This document shows, piece by piece, positions 32,053-40,221 of a DNA stretch of 42,806 bases (the first letter of the stretch is position 1; each line of letters starts with the position of its first letter). The translations under genes and the position numbers were made by a program. The stretch is from positions 1 to 42,806 of the forward strand of contig JAGWSF010000107.1 of the NCBI GenBank assembly GCA_028876385.1, given 5' to 3'. The notes below the pieces were generated by a model that saw only the letters and a program-made list of their open reading frames with translations, did no database searches and had not been told where the DNA came from. Origin of the DNA: Acidobacteriota bacterium. Its GTDB lineage: Bacteria > Actinomycetota > Acidimicrobiia > Acidimicrobiales > Palsa-688.

Positions 32053-35000
32053 GTGACAGAACTCCATCGGCCCGCGCACCCGGTACGTTTCGTGACCGCC
32101 GCCAGCCTCTTCGACGGCCACGACGCCGCCATCAACATCATGCGCCGGTTGCTTCAAGCCCAGGGTGCGGAGGTCGTGCACCTCGGTCACAACCGCTCGG
32201 TGGACGAGGTCGTCACCGCCGCCGTGCAGGAGGACGTGCAGGGGGTCGCCGTCAGCTCCTATCAGGGCGGCCACGTGGAGTACTTCCGTTACCTCGTCGA
32301 CCGCCTCCGCGAGGAGGGCCGGCCCGAGGTGCGGGTTTACGGTGGGGGCGGCGGGACCATCACCCCGAGCGAGATCCGCGAACTGCACGACTACGGGGTG
32401 GCCCGCCTCTTCTCCCCGCAGGACGGCCAGTCCATGGGGCTGGCGGCCATGGTCAACTCCCTCATCGCCGAATGCGACCGGCGCGTCGCCGACCTCACCG
32501 ACGCCGAGTTCGAGGCGCTGCTCGGCGGCGACACCCGGGCCCTGGCCCGGGGCCTCAGCACCGCGGAGAACGGTCGCCTGTCGACCGGCCAGAGGGACGC
32601 GCTGCTCCGGGCCGCCGGACGGCGCCACGTGCCGGTCCTCGGCGTGACCGGCACCGGAGGCAGCGGCAAGTCGTCGCTCACCGATGAGCTGGTGCAGCGC
32701 TTCCGTCTGGACCAGGAGGACAAGCTCCGCATCGCCGTGCTGGCCATCGACCCCACCCGACGCAAGGGCGGCGGGGCGCTGCTGGGCGACCGCATCCGCA
32801 TGAACTCGATCGGCAGCGGGGAGCGGGTGTTCTTCCGCTCCTTCGCCACCCGTGACGCGGGCAGCGACATGCCCGCCTGCCTCGACGACGCGGTGGCGGC
32901 CTGCAAGGCCGCCGGGTTCGACCTGGTGATCGTCGAGACGCCGGGGATCGGCCAGGGCGACTCGGCCGTGGTGCCCCACGTCGATGTTCCCTTGTACGTG
33001 ATGACCCCGGAGTTCGGCTCGGCGTCGCAGCTGGAGAAGATCGACATGCTCGACTACGCCGCGGCGGTTGCCATCAACAAGTTCGAGCGGCGGGGCGGCG
33101 AGGATGCCCTGCGCGATGTCCGCCGGACCCTGGCCCGCGACCCCGACCGCATGGGTCTACCCCTCGAGGACCTCCCGGTGTTCGGCACGGTGGCCTCCCG
33201 CTTCGCCGACGACGGGGTGACGGCGCTGTACCAGTTCCTGAGAAGTGAGCTGGGGCTGCCCGCCGGGGTGCTGAGCCCGGTCGAGGGACGGACCTCGACG
33301 CGGGGTCATTCCATCGTGCCCGCCGATCGCACCCGCTACCTGGCCGACGTCGCCGCCGCGGTGCGCTCCTACCACGACCAGACCCGCCGGGAGGCGGTCC
33401 TGGCCCGACGCCGCCAGCAGCTGCGGGAGGTGGCCGAGCTGGTCGACGACCGGGCGGCGCTTGACGATCTGGCGGTGCAGGTCGAAGCCGAGATGCGCAG
33501 GGACAGCCGGGAGATGCTCGACGGCTGGGACGAGGCCGTCGGCGAGCTGCGCGGGCACACCCGGGAGTCGCTGTCGGGCACCGTCGTGGCTCGGGTGGCC
33601 ACGCCCCGCTTCACCGATCACGGGGAGCTACTGCGGTGGCTGCGCTCGGAGAATCTGCCTGGCCGGTTCCCCTACACCGCCGGGGTCTTCCCGCTCAAGC
33701 GGGAAGGGGAGGACCCGGCCCGCATGTTCGCCGGTGAAGGGGACGCGGCGCGCACCAACCGGAGGTTCCACTACCTCGCCGAGGGCCAGCCCGCGACCCG
33801 CCTGTCGACGGCGTTCGATTCGGTCACGCTCTACGGCTTCGATCCCGACCGCCGCCCGGACATCTACGGGAAGGTGGGCAACTCGGGGGTGTCCATCGCC
33901 ACCCTCGAGGACATGAAGGTCCTCTACGGCGGCTTCGACCTGTGCGACCCGAGCACCTCGGTGTCGATGACCATCAACGGTCCGGCCCCGACCATCCTCG
34001 CCATGTTCTTCAATGCCGCCATCGACGACCAGATCGCCCGCCACCCCGATGAGGACCCGGAGGTGGTCCGGGCCCGGACCCTGTCGCAGATCCGCGGGAC
34101 CGTCCAGGCCGACATCCTGAAAGAGGACCAGGGGCAGAACACCTGCATCTTCTCCACCGAGTTCTCCCTGCGGGTCATGGCCGACATGCAGGAGTGGTTC
34201 ATCGCCAACTCGGTCCGCAACTTCTACTCGGTGTCCATCTCCGGCTACCACATAGCCGAGGCCGGAGCCAACCCCATCTCCCAGCTGGCCTTCACCCTGG
34301 CCAACGGTTTCACCTACGTGGAGTCCTATCTGGCCCGGGGCATGGACATCGACGACTTCGCCCCGAACTTCTCGTTCTTCTTCTCCAACGGCATGGACCC
34401 CGAGTACACCGTCATCGGCCGCGTCGCCCGGCGCATATGGGCCATCGCCATGCGGGACCGCTACGGGGCCAACGCCCGCTCCCAGCGGCTCAAGTACCAC
34501 ATCCAGACCTCGGGTCGGTCGCTGCACGCCCAGGAGATGTCGTTCAACGACATCCGCACCACGCTGCAGGCTCTGTGCGCCATCTACGACAACGCCAACA
34601 GCCTCCACACCAACGCCTACGACGAGGCGGTCACCACGCCCACCACCGAGTCGGTCCGCCGGGCCCTGGCCATCCAGCTGATCATCAACCGGGAGTGGGG
34701 CCTGGCCTTCAACGAGAACCCCCTTCAGGGCAGCTTCATCGTGGAGGAGTTGACCGATCTGGTGGAAGAGGCGGTCCTGGCCGAGATGGAACGCCTGAGC
34801 GACCGGGGAGGGGTGCTCGGGGCCATGGAGACGGGCTACCAGCGAGGCCGGATCCAGGACGAGTCCATGCTCTACGAAGCCCGCAAGCACGACGGTTCGC
34901 TGCCGATCATCGGCGTGAACACCTTCCGCAACCCGGCGGGCGACGACGTTCCCGAGCAGCTGGAGCTGGCCCGCTCCACCGAGGGGGAGAAGGAGAGCCA

Positions 35001-35193
35001 ACTCGAGCGCCTCGCCGACTTCCGCCGCCGGCACGCCCAGGAGAGCACCGAGGCCCTGGCCCGCCTCCAGCAGGCGGCGCTGAGCGGGGAGAACGTGTTC
35101 GCGGTGTTGATGGACGTGGTCCGCTTCTGCTCGCTCGGCCAGATATCCGATGCGTTGTTCGAAGTCGGGGGCCGCTACCGCCGCAACGTCTGA
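32053..35193 (+). CDS. icmF: Isobutyryl-CoA mutase fused with its G-protein chaperone
   Basis: A 1046-residue adenosylcobalamin mutase interconverting isobutyryl-CoA and n-butyryl-CoA. The N-terminal B12-binding domain (about 10-140) contains FDGHDAAINIMRRLL. The MeaB/MeaI-type GTPase domain (about 200-420) contains the P-loop GTGGSGKSSL and DPTRRKGGGALLGDRIRM. The large mutase domain (about 540-1046) contains GVSIATLEDMKVLYGGFDL, VSMTINGPAPTILAMFFNAAIDDQ, NFYSVSISGYHIAEAGANPISQLAFTLANG and LHTNAYDEAVTTPT. Relatives begin 'MTDLHxPxxPVR', which supports GTG 32053 over ATG 32044. It follows the E1 gene that makes isobutyryl-CoA from valine. The substrate pocket residues that separate it from pivalyl-CoA mutase were not resolved. 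Confidence 0.95.
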   Translation: MTELHRPAHPVRFVTAASLFDGHDAAINIMRRLLQAQGAEVVHLGHNRSVDEVVTAAVQEDVQGVAVSSYQGGHVEYFRYLVDRLREEGRPEVRVYGGGGGTITPSEIRELHDYGVARLFSPQDGQSMGLAAMVNSLIAECDRRVADLTDAEFEALLGGDTRALARGLSTAENGRLSTGQRDALLRAAGRRHVPVLGVTGTGGSGKSSLTDELVQRFRLDQEDKLRIAVLAIDPTRRKGGGALLGDRIRMNSIGSGERVFFRSFATRDAGSDMPACLDDAVAACKAAGFDLVIVETPGIGQGDSAVVPHVDVPLYVMTPEFGSASQLEKIDMLDYAAAVAINKFERRGGEDALRDVRRTLARDPDRMGLPLEDLPVFGTVASRFADDGVTALYQFLRSELGLPAGVLSPVEGRTSTRGHSIVPADRTRYLADVAAAVRSYHDQTRREAVLARRRQQLREVAELVDDRAALDDLAVQVEAEMRRDSREMLDGWDEAVGELRGHTRESLSGTVVARVATPRFTDHGELLRWLRSENLPGRFPYTAGVFPLKREGEDPARMFAGEGDAARTNRRFHYLAEGQPATRLSTAFDSVTLYGFDPDRRPDIYGKVGNSGVSIATLEDMKVLYGGFDLCDPSTSVSMTINGPAPTILAMFFNAAIDDQIARHPDEDPEVVRARTLSQIRGTVQADILKEDQGQNTCIFSTEFSLRVMADMQEWFIANSVRNFYSVSISGYHIAEAGANPISQLAFTLANGFTYVESYLARGMDIDDFAPNFSFFFSNGMDPEYTVIGRVARRIWAIAMRDRYGANARSQRLKYHIQTSGRSLHAQEMSFNDIRTTLQALCAIYDNANSLHTNAYDEAVTTPTTESVRRALAIQLIINREWGLAFNENPLQGSFIVEELTDLVEEAVLAEMERLSDRGGVLGAMETGYQRGRIQDESMLYEARKHDGSLPIIGVNTFRNPAGDDVPEQLELARSTEGEKESQLERLADFRRRHAQESTEALARLQQAALSGENVFAVLMDVVRFCSLGQISDALFEVGGRYRRNV

Positions 35194-35275
35194 CGCCCCG
35201 GGGGCTCGCCGGTCGAGCCCCGCGGGCGAGTCCCCCTGACACGGGCGGACTCAAAGCTGACTAATGTGGTAGGGA

Positions 35276-36187
35276 ATGTCGGTTGGCTATGAACTCTCGC
35301 ATCTGGGCACCCTCGAGGCCGAGGCGGTGCACATCTTCCGGGAGGTAGCCGCCAGTTTCGAGCGGCCGGTGCTGCTCTTCTCGGGGGGCAAGGACTCGGT
35401 GGTGATGCTCCACGTGGCGGTCAAGGCCTTCTGGCCGGGGCGGCTGCCGTTCCCGGTCCTGCACGTCGACACCGGCCACAACCTGCCCGAGGTCATCGAG
35501 TTCCGCGACCGGGTGGTGGACCGCCTCGGGATCCGCCTGGTGGTGGCATCGGTCCAGGACGACATCGATGCCGGGCGGGTGGTCGAAGACACCGGTCCGC
35601 GGGCGTCGCGCAACCGGCTCCAGACCGTGACCCTGCTGCGGTCCATCCGGGAGGGGGGCTTCGATGCTGTCTTCGGGGGGGCTCGCCGCGACGAGGAGAA
35701 AGCCCGGGCCAAGGAGCGGGTCTTCTCCTTCCGTGACGAGTTCGGCCAATGGGACCCGAAGAACCAGCGCCCGGAGCTGTGGAACCTCTACAACGGGGCC
35801 CACCGTCGCGGTGAGCACATCCGGGTCTTCCCGCTGTCCAACTGGACCGAGCTGGACATCTGGCAGTACATCGCCGACGAGGGGATCGAGCTGCCCAACC
35901 TGTACTTCGCCCACCAGCGGGAGGTCTTCGAGCGCGACGGAATGCTGCTGGCCGTCTCGCCGTTCGTGACCGTCGAGGCCGCCGAGGAGGTGTTCCAGGC
36001 GATGGTCCGGTTCCGGACCATCGGGGACGCGACCTGCACGGGCTGTGTGGAGTCGGTGGCGGCGGACGTGGCGGCGGTGGTGGCCGAGGTGGCGGGCTCC
36101 CGTATCACCGAGCGGGGCGCCACCCGCGCCGACGACCGGATATCCGAGGCGGGGATGGAAGACCGCAAGAAGGAGGGCTACTTCTAG
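35276..36187 (+). CDS. cysD: Sulfate adenylyltransferase subunit 2
   Basis: A 303-residue ATP pyrophosphatase-type subunit that forms APS from sulfate and ATP with CysN. The PP-loop is LLFSGGKDSVVMLH (about 30-43). HVDTGHNLPEVIEFRD, GGARRDEEKARAKERVFSFRDEFGQWDPKNQRPELWNLYNG and FPLSNWTELDIWQYI are highly conserved CysD blocks. Normal length. A TAATGT box 8 nt before the ATG (35262-35267) and a CTGACA at 35236-35241 (20 bp spacer) could be its promoter. First gene of the cysD-cysNC-cysQ operon; its stop TAG shares one base with the next start. Confidence 0.97.
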   Translation: MSVGYELSHLGTLEAEAVHIFREVAASFERPVLLFSGGKDSVVMLHVAVKAFWPGRLPFPVLHVDTGHNLPEVIEFRDRVVDRLGIRLVVASVQDDIDAGRVVEDTGPRASRNRLQTVTLLRSIREGGFDAVFGGARRDEEKARAKERVFSFRDEFGQWDPKNQRPELWNLYNGAHRRGEHIRVFPLSNWTELDIWQYIADEGIELPNLYFAHQREVFERDGMLLAVSPFVTVEAAEEVFQAMVRFRTIGDATCTGCVESVAADVAAVVAEVAGSRITERGATRADDRISEAGMEDRKKEGYF

Positions 36188-38037
36188 TGTCCGAGCTCCT
36201 GCGGCTGGCCACTGCCGGCAGCGTTGACGACGGCAAGTCGACGCTGATCGGCCGGCTGCTGTTCGATTCCAAAGCCATCTTCGTCGACCAACTCGAGGCC
36301 GTCGAGCGCACCTCGCGCGATCGGGGTGACGAGTACACCAACCTGGCCCTACTGACCGACGGCCTGCGCGCCGAGCGCGAGCAGGGGATCACCATCGACG
36401 TGGCCTACCGGTACTTCGCCACGCCCAAGCGCAAGTTCATCATCGCCGACACCCCCGGCCACATCCAGTACACCCGGAACATGGTGACCGGGGCGTCGAC
36501 GGCCGACCTGGCCCTCATCCTCATCGACGCCCGCCAGGGAGTCCTCGAACAGTCCCGCCGCCACGCTTTCATCGCCTCGCTGCTCGGTATCCCCCACTTG
36601 GTGGTGTGCGTCAACAAGATGGACCTGGTCGGGTGGTCCGAGGACCGCTTCGAGGAGATCCGCGAGGACTTCCGGGCCTTCGCCATGAAGCTCGAAGTGC
36701 ACGACGTGAGCTTCATACCCATGTCGGCCCTGCTCGGTGACAACGTCGTCGACGCCAGCCAGAACATGGGCTGGTACGACGGCCGGCCGCTGCTCCACCA
36801 CTTGGAGAACGTGCACATCGCGTCGGACCGCAACCTCATCGACGCCCGCTTCCCGGTCCAGTACGTCATCCGCCCCCAGTCGGGCACCGACGCCGACCTG
36901 CATGACTACCGGGGCTACGCCGGTACCGTCACCGGTGGGGTGTTCAAACCCGGCGACGAGGTGGCCGTGCTGCCCTCGGGTTTCACCTCGACCATCAGCG
37001 AGATCCGGGCTCCGGGTGGGGCGCCGGTGGCCGAGGCCTTCCCACCCCAGGCGGTGACCATCCTCCTGGCCGACGACATCGACGTGTCGCGCGGCGACCT
37101 GATCTGCCGTCCCAACAACCGGCCGTCGGTGGGCCAGGACATAGACGCCCTGGTGTGCTGGTTCTCCGAGCGCGGCACCCTCACCCCCGGATCGCGGTTC
37201 CTGCTGCGCCACACGACCCGTCAGGTGATGGCCCAGGTGGAGTTGCTCGAGTACCGCCTCGACATCAACACCCTGCACCGGGACGAGGGAGCCGACCGGC
37301 TCGACCTCAACGAGATCGGACGGGTGCGTCTGCGGACCCAGGCCCCGCTCATGTTCGATCCCTACCGGCGGAACCGCTACACCGGGTCTTTGATCCTGAT
37401 CGACCCGACCACCAACAACACCGTGGCGGCGGGCATGATCACCGGCGGGGAGCAGGCCCGGGTGAGCAGCAACGTCACCTGGCACAAGAACGCGGTGGAC
37501 CGGTCCACCCGCTCGGCCACCGGGGCCACGCTGTGGTTCACCGGCCTGTCCGGGTCGGGCAAGTCCACGGTGGCCGTGGAGGTCGAGCGCCTCCTGGTCG
37601 AATCGGGCCGGGCGGCCTACCTGCTCGACGGGGACAACCTCCGCCACGGCCTCAACGCCGATCTCGGTTTCGGGGCCGCCGACCGGGCCGAGAACGTGAG
37701 GCGGGTCGGCGAGGTGGCCAAGCTGTTCGCCGACGCCGGGCTGGTCTCTGTCGTCTCGCTGGTCTCGCCCTACCGGGCCGACCGCAACCGGGTCCGCTCG
37801 GCCCACGAGGCGGCCGGCCTGCGCTTCGTCGAGATATTCGTGGACACCCCCCTCGACATCTGCGAGGCCCGTGACCCCAAAGGTCTCTACGCCCGGGCCC
37901 GGGCCGGGCAGATCACCGGTTTCACCGGCATAGACGACCCCTACGAGGCCCCTGACACCCCCGACCTGGTCCTGCGCCCCGGCCACGGAGGACCGTCGGC
38001 TATGGCCGAGATGGTCGTCAGCCTCCTAGGGGCATGA
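36187..38037 (+). CDS. cysNC: Bifunctional sulfate adenylyltransferase subunit 1 / APS kinase
   Basis: A 616-residue fusion. CysN GTPase (1 to about 430): G1 AGSVDDGKSTLIGRLL, G3 DTPGH, G4 NKMD, and beta-barrel domains following. CysC APS kinase (about 435-616): P-loop TGLSGSGKST, LLDGDNLRHGLNADLGF, and YKGLY-like DPKGLYARARAGQITGFTGIDDPYE. The two halves make APS with CysD and phosphorylate it to PAPS. Start GTG 36187 overlaps the cysD stop by one base. The DGDN motif and catalytic Asp of the kinase are intact, so PAPS production is expected. Confidence 0.97.
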   Translation: MSELLRLATAGSVDDGKSTLIGRLLFDSKAIFVDQLEAVERTSRDRGDEYTNLALLTDGLRAEREQGITIDVAYRYFATPKRKFIIADTPGHIQYTRNMVTGASTADLALILIDARQGVLEQSRRHAFIASLLGIPHLVVCVNKMDLVGWSEDRFEEIREDFRAFAMKLEVHDVSFIPMSALLGDNVVDASQNMGWYDGRPLLHHLENVHIASDRNLIDARFPVQYVIRPQSGTDADLHDYRGYAGTVTGGVFKPGDEVAVLPSGFTSTISEIRAPGGAPVAEAFPPQAVTILLADDIDVSRGDLICRPNNRPSVGQDIDALVCWFSERGTLTPGSRFLLRHTTRQVMAQVELLEYRLDINTLHRDEGADRLDLNEIGRVRLRTQAPLMFDPYRRNRYTGSLILIDPTTNNTVAAGMITGGEQARVSSNVTWHKNAVDRSTRSATGATLWFTGLSGSGKSTVAVEVERLLVESGRAAYLLDGDNLRHGLNADLGFGAADRAENVRRVGEVAKLFADAGLVSVVSLVSPYRADRNRVRSAHEAAGLRFVEIFVDTPLDICEARDPKGLYARARAGQITGFTGIDDPYEAPDTPDLVLRPGHGGPSAMAEMVVSLLGA

Positions 38038-38828
38038 GCGCCGACCGGCTGAGCGACGACCGGCTGAGCGACGACCGGCTGGCGGCGCTGGCGGCGGCCG
38101 AGGCCGGCCGGCTGCTGCTGGATATCCGCGCCGGCGGGCTCAGCGGCCAGGAGCTCGGCAAGGAAGGCGACCGGAGGTCCAATGAGCTCATCCTGAGCCG
38201 CCTGGCCGCGGCGCGCCCCCACGACGCCGTTCTCTCCGAGGAGTCGGCCGACAGCCCGGCGCGCCTGTCGGCGTCGAGGGTGTGGATCGTCGACCCCCTC
38301 GACGGCACCCGCGAGTACGGCATGGCCGACCGGCCCGACTGGGCGGTGCACGTCGCCCTGTGGCGGCGAGGAACCGGGATCGCCGCCGCCGCCGTGGCCC
38401 AGCCCGCCCTCGGCGTGGTCCACGCCACCGACGACCCGGACGACGACGTCCCCGGGGCGCCCGACAGGTCGGCCCGGGGTGAACGCCCGGGGCCCACCAT
38501 CCTCGTGAGCGACAGCCGGCCGCCGGAGTTCGCCGCCGCGGTGGCCCGGGCCGTCGGGGGACGGCTGCAGCCCATGGGCTCGGCCGGAGCCAAGGCGATG
38601 GCGGTTCGGCGGGGCGAAGCCGACGCCTACCTGCATGCCGGCGGCCAGTGGGAGTGGGACTCGGCCGCACCGGTCGGGGTGCTCGAAGCCGCCGGATTCC
38701 ACACCTCCCGCCTCGACGGGTCCCCGCTCGAGTACAACCGCCCGCACCCCTACCTGCCGGACCTGCTTCTGTGCCGGCGGGACCTGGCCCACGATCTGCT
38801 CGAGGCGGTCCAGCCCTACCTGGCCTGA
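38034..38828 (+). CDS. cysQ: 3'(2'),5'-bisphosphate nucleotidase (CysQ-like, inositol monophosphatase fold)
   Basis: A 264-residue Mg-dependent phosphatase removing the 3'-phosphate of PAP formed when PAPS is used. Motifs: SEES (metal-binding Glu), WIVDPLDGTREYGM (D-P-x-D-G-T, both metal aspartates) and the C-terminal EWDSAAPVGVLEAAG. It follows cysNC with ATGA overlap, which supports CysQ over a generic inositol phosphatase. The N-terminus carries a short peptide repeat (DRLSD twice) from a 15-bp tandem repeat. Family members usually start close to the helix LAALAAAEAGRLLLDIR, so the repeat is extra sequence before the fold. Confidence 0.92.
   Translation: MSADRLSDDRLSDDRLAALAAAEAGRLLLDIRAGGLSGQELGKEGDRRSNELILSRLAAARPHDAVLSEESADSPARLSASRVWIVDPLDGTREYGMADRPDWAVHVALWRRGTGIAAAAVAQPALGVVHATDDPDDDVPGAPDRSARGERPGPTILVSDSRPPEFAAAVARAVGGRLQPMGSAGAKAMAVRRGEADAYLHAGGQWEWDSAAPVGVLEAAGFHTSRLDGSPLEYNRPHPYLPDLLLCRRDLAHDLLEAVQPYLA
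38043..38081. repeat. 15-bp in-frame tandem repeat at the start of cysQ
   Basis: The unit GACCGGCTGAGCGAC occurs at 38043 and 38058, and a partial copy (GACCGGCTG) at 38073. It encodes DRLSD repeats, keeping frame. Likely replication slippage tolerated in a non-structured N-terminus. Confidence 0.85.
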
Positions 38829-38868
38829 CGGCCCGGCCGAGCCCCGGCCCACGCCCCGGGCGAAGCGT

Positions 38869-39372
38869 CTAGGGCGGCGCGAAGGCGGCGGCTCTCAGCT
38901 CGGCGAACAGCTCGATCATCTCGGGCAGCTGGTAGCGGGCCTGCAGGCCGCTCGGGTTGGGTAGGAGCCACAGCCCCCGGCCCCCGATGCCCTCCTCCTG
39001 GCGGCCCACCACGGCACGGGGCCGACCGAAGGCGGTCCGGTAGGCCTGCACCCCAAGCACCGCTACCCAGCGGGGCTCCCAATGGGCCACGCGCCGCTCT
39101 AGGGAGGAGGCCCCCGCCCTCAACTCGTCGGGCGTGAGGTCCCGGGCGGCGCGCGACGGCCGGTCGACCAGGTTGGTGATGCCCAGCCGGTACCCCAGGA
39201 GCTGCTGCTGCTCGGCCGGGGCGAGCAGCCGGTCGGTGAAACCCGAGCCGTGCAGGACCTTCCAGAAGCGGTTACCGGGTCGGGCGAAATGCTGCGCCAG
39301 CTCGCCCGAACGCACTCCCGGGTTGATACCGCAGAAGAGCACGGTCAGGGCGCGCTCGACCACGTCGGGCAC
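38869..39372 (-). CDS. mug: Mismatch-specific (G:U/T) uracil-DNA glycosylase
   Basis: A 167-residue member of the Mug/TDG branch of uracil-DNA glycosylases. Motif 1 is CGINPGVRSGELAQHFARPGNRFW, with the conserved G-x-N-P in place of the Asp of family 1 enzymes. The second motif is LLPNPSGLQARY (about 137-148), which inserts into the helix opposite the flipped base. VLGVQAYRTAFG is typical of the family. Length is the same as E. coli Mug. GTG 39372 (VPDVVERALTVLF) is preferred to GTG 39390 because relatives start 'MPDVL'. It excises U or T from mismatches with G. Divergent from the VIT gene. Confidence 0.92.
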   Translation of the reverse strand: MPDVVERALTVLFCGINPGVRSGELAQHFARPGNRFWKVLHGSGFTDRLLAPAEQQQLLGYRLGITNLVDRPSRAARDLTPDELRAGASSLERRVAHWEPRWVAVLGVQAYRTAFGRPRAVVGRQEEGIGGRGLWLLPNPSGLQARYQLPEMIELFAELRAAAFAPP

Positions 39373-39456
39373 CTCTCGGGCGGGGGTCACCCCACGATGA
39401 TGGCGCAGCTCGACGATGGCGCCGTCTTGGTCCTCCGGACCTCCTACTCTGAGGTT

Positions 39457-40221
39457 GTGCAGACCGACAGACGTCCCGCCACCATGATGACCGCGGCCCG
39501 CATGTGGCTGACCGGCCGGGATCCCAACTCGACCACCCGCCACCGTGACGTCAAGAGCGGGGGCTCCCGGGCCGCCGTCCTCGGGGCCGGCGACGGCCTC
39601 ATCACCAATGTGTCACTGGTCCTCGGCGTGGCCGGCGCCAGCACCAACGTCTCCACGGTACGACTGGCCGGGGTGGCCGGGCTGCTGGCCGGGGCGTTCT
39701 CCATGGCCGCCGGGGAGCTGGTCTCGGTGAGAGCCCAGAAGGAGCTGGCCGAGAAGGAGCTCGACGTCGAGCGGCGGGAGCTGGCCGACGAGCCCGAAGC
39801 GGAGATGCGGGAGCTGGCGGCCATGTACCGGGCCCGGGGGGTGCCGGCCGACGACGCCATGACGGTGGCGCGGATCCTGTCGGCCAACGAGCACGTCGCC
39901 CTCGACACCCACGCCCGTTTGGAGCTGGGGATCGATCCCGAGGACTCCGGTCAGCCCGTGAAGGCCGCGGCGTTCTCGTTCGTCTCGTTCACCATCGGCG
40001 CCATTCTGCCGCTGTTCCCCTGGTTCTTCACCCGGGGCACGTCGGCGGTGCTCCTGTCCATCTTCATCGGCGCCGCCGCGGCCCTCCTGCTCGGCGCCTT
40101 CATCGGATCGATGGCCGGACGCTCGGTGGTGGGCACCGCGCTGCGGCAGCTGCTCGTGGCCGCCCTGGCCGCAGGGATCACCTTCGGAGTGGGCCACCTC
40201 CTCGGCGTACAGGCCACGTGA
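39457..40221 (+). CDS. VIT/CCC1-family Fe/Mn transporter
   Basis: A 254-residue membrane transporter of the VIT1/CCC1 family. The core signature RAAVLGAGDGLITNVSLVLGVAGA...LAGVAGLLAGAFSMAAGELVSVRAQKE covers TM1 and TM2. A soluble charged loop of about 70 residues, rich in Glu (the metal-binding region), precedes three further TM helices (FSFVSFTIGAILPLFPWFF, VLLSIFIGAAAALLLGAFIGSMAG, LLVAALAAGITFGVGHLLG). It likely exports Fe2+ or Mn2+ from the cytoplasm. GTG 39457 is 6 nt after TACTCT (leaderless); ATG 39484 is the alternative. Its stop overlaps the kinase start, hinting at co-expression with the stress triad. Confidence 0.85.
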   Translation: MQTDRRPATMMTAARMWLTGRDPNSTTRHRDVKSGGSRAAVLGAGDGLITNVSLVLGVAGASTNVSTVRLAGVAGLLAGAFSMAAGELVSVRAQKELAEKELDVERRELADEPEAEMRELAAMYRARGVPADDAMTVARILSANEHVALDTHARLELGIDPEDSGQPVKAAAFSFVSFTIGAILPLFPWFFTRGTSAVLLSIFIGAAAALLLGAFIGSMAGRSVVGTALRQLLVAALAAGITFGVGHLLGVQAT

